From JAIBJP01 sp036506175 (GTDB lineage: Bacteria > Actinomycetota > Thermoleophilia > Gaiellales > Gaiellaceae): a stretch of 5,170 bases of DNA. Position numbers and translations under genes: made by a program. Location of the stretch: NCBI GenBank assembly GCA_036506175.1, contig DASXSE010000104.1, positions 1-5,170 on the forward strand. Direction: 5' to 3'. A model generated the notes under the pieces. The model was given only the letters and a program-made list of their open reading frames with translations, was not told the origin of the DNA and ran no database searches. The stretch's first letter is position 1. Each line of letters begins with the position of its first letter. Positions 5,044-5,170 of the stretch are shown here, in pieces.

Positions 5044-5170
5044 CGCGCTCAGGGGATCGAGATCTCGGGGTTGGTGACTCGGCCGTGGCGACTTCCTGGC
5101 GGGCGGCGGAGAGCTGACGGCGTACGTGCAGCGTCCGCAGCATGATCGCGACTGCGCCGAAGCCGAGTAC
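5039..5170 (-). CDS. C-terminal end of a probable membrane protein (5' end outside window)
   Basis: On the minus strand the frame from the right edge is open for 43 codons and stops at TGA 5041-5039. The visible part begins with a hydrophobic stretch, VLGFGAVAIML, which would be the end of a membrane helix. A basic helical segment (RTLHVRRQLSAARQEVATAE) and a Ser/Pro/Arg-rich tail follow. Third codon positions are mostly G or C, as in the neighbouring genes, and the other two frames on this strand look less protein-like. The fragment is too short to name. It is in the same frame as the 199-aa gene that starts three codons after its stop, so a readthrough or sequencing error joining them should be kept in mind. 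Confidence 0.5.
   Translation of the reverse strand, partial: VLGFGAVAIMLRTLHVRRQLSAARQEVATAESPTPRSRSPERV

Noticed and set aside
1..5170. CRISPR array, insertion sequence, prophage or defence cluster
   Set aside because: No regularly spaced repeats, transposase, integrase or known defence domains were seen; base composition and codon use look uniform apart from the nfo tail and short terminators.

Overview
This window comes from a GC-rich bacterial chromosome, roughly two-thirds G+C by eye, with compact gene packing. The base composition, frequent GTG starts, lack of Shine-Dalgarno sequences and TANNNT-type -10 elements suggest an actinobacterium, perhaps of the Thermoleophilia (Gaiella/Solirubrobacter-like). 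That placement is inference and I would not rely on it below phylum level. There are no rRNA or tRNA genes, insertion sequences, CRISPR arrays or phage genes. The content is core or housekeeping in type.

Layout. Bases 1-911 (minus) encode most of a Ca2+/H+ antiporter of the Cax/CaCA family, whose 3' end lies outside the window. Only 27 bp away and divergent from it, 939-1664 (plus) encodes a HAD-superfamily phosphohydrolase with an unusual first motif. Its stop codon sits inside a perfect dyad. Next, 1740-2147 (plus) encodes a small protein with nine cysteines that I do not recognise; it ends in a strong intrinsic terminator. That terminator and the last 71 bp of the gene lie inside the 3' end of a convergent endonuclease IV gene (nfo, 2077-3009, minus). 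Divergent from nfo, with 17 bp between the start codons, is a compact glutamyl-tRNA synthetase (gltX, 3027-4289, plus). A 140-bp convergent intergenic region with hairpins separates gltX from a 199-aa membrane-anchored protein of unknown function (4430-5029, minus). The right edge (5039-5170, minus) holds the last 43 codons of another probable membrane protein, 9 bp upstream of that gene.

The genes do not form an obvious pathway. They are mostly single transcription units arranged as divergent and convergent pairs: ion transport, phosphatase, possible metal binding, abasic-site repair, tRNA charging and envelope proteins of unknown role.

I see no new defence or mobile system. The most interesting signals are architectural. 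(1) The nfo reading frame runs 28 codons past the usual end of the family into its neighbour's terminator, so the U-tract read backwards becomes a Lys-Lys-Lys-Lys tract in Nfo. (2) The nfo/gltX pair appears to share one symmetric -10 element exactly 7 bp from each start codon. (3) All six start codons in the window lack a Shine-Dalgarno sequence and have a -10-like hexamer 7-10 bp upstream, which suggests leaderless transcription. (4) The GluRS lacks a segment of about 40-45 residues that normally carries the zinc-binding cysteines.
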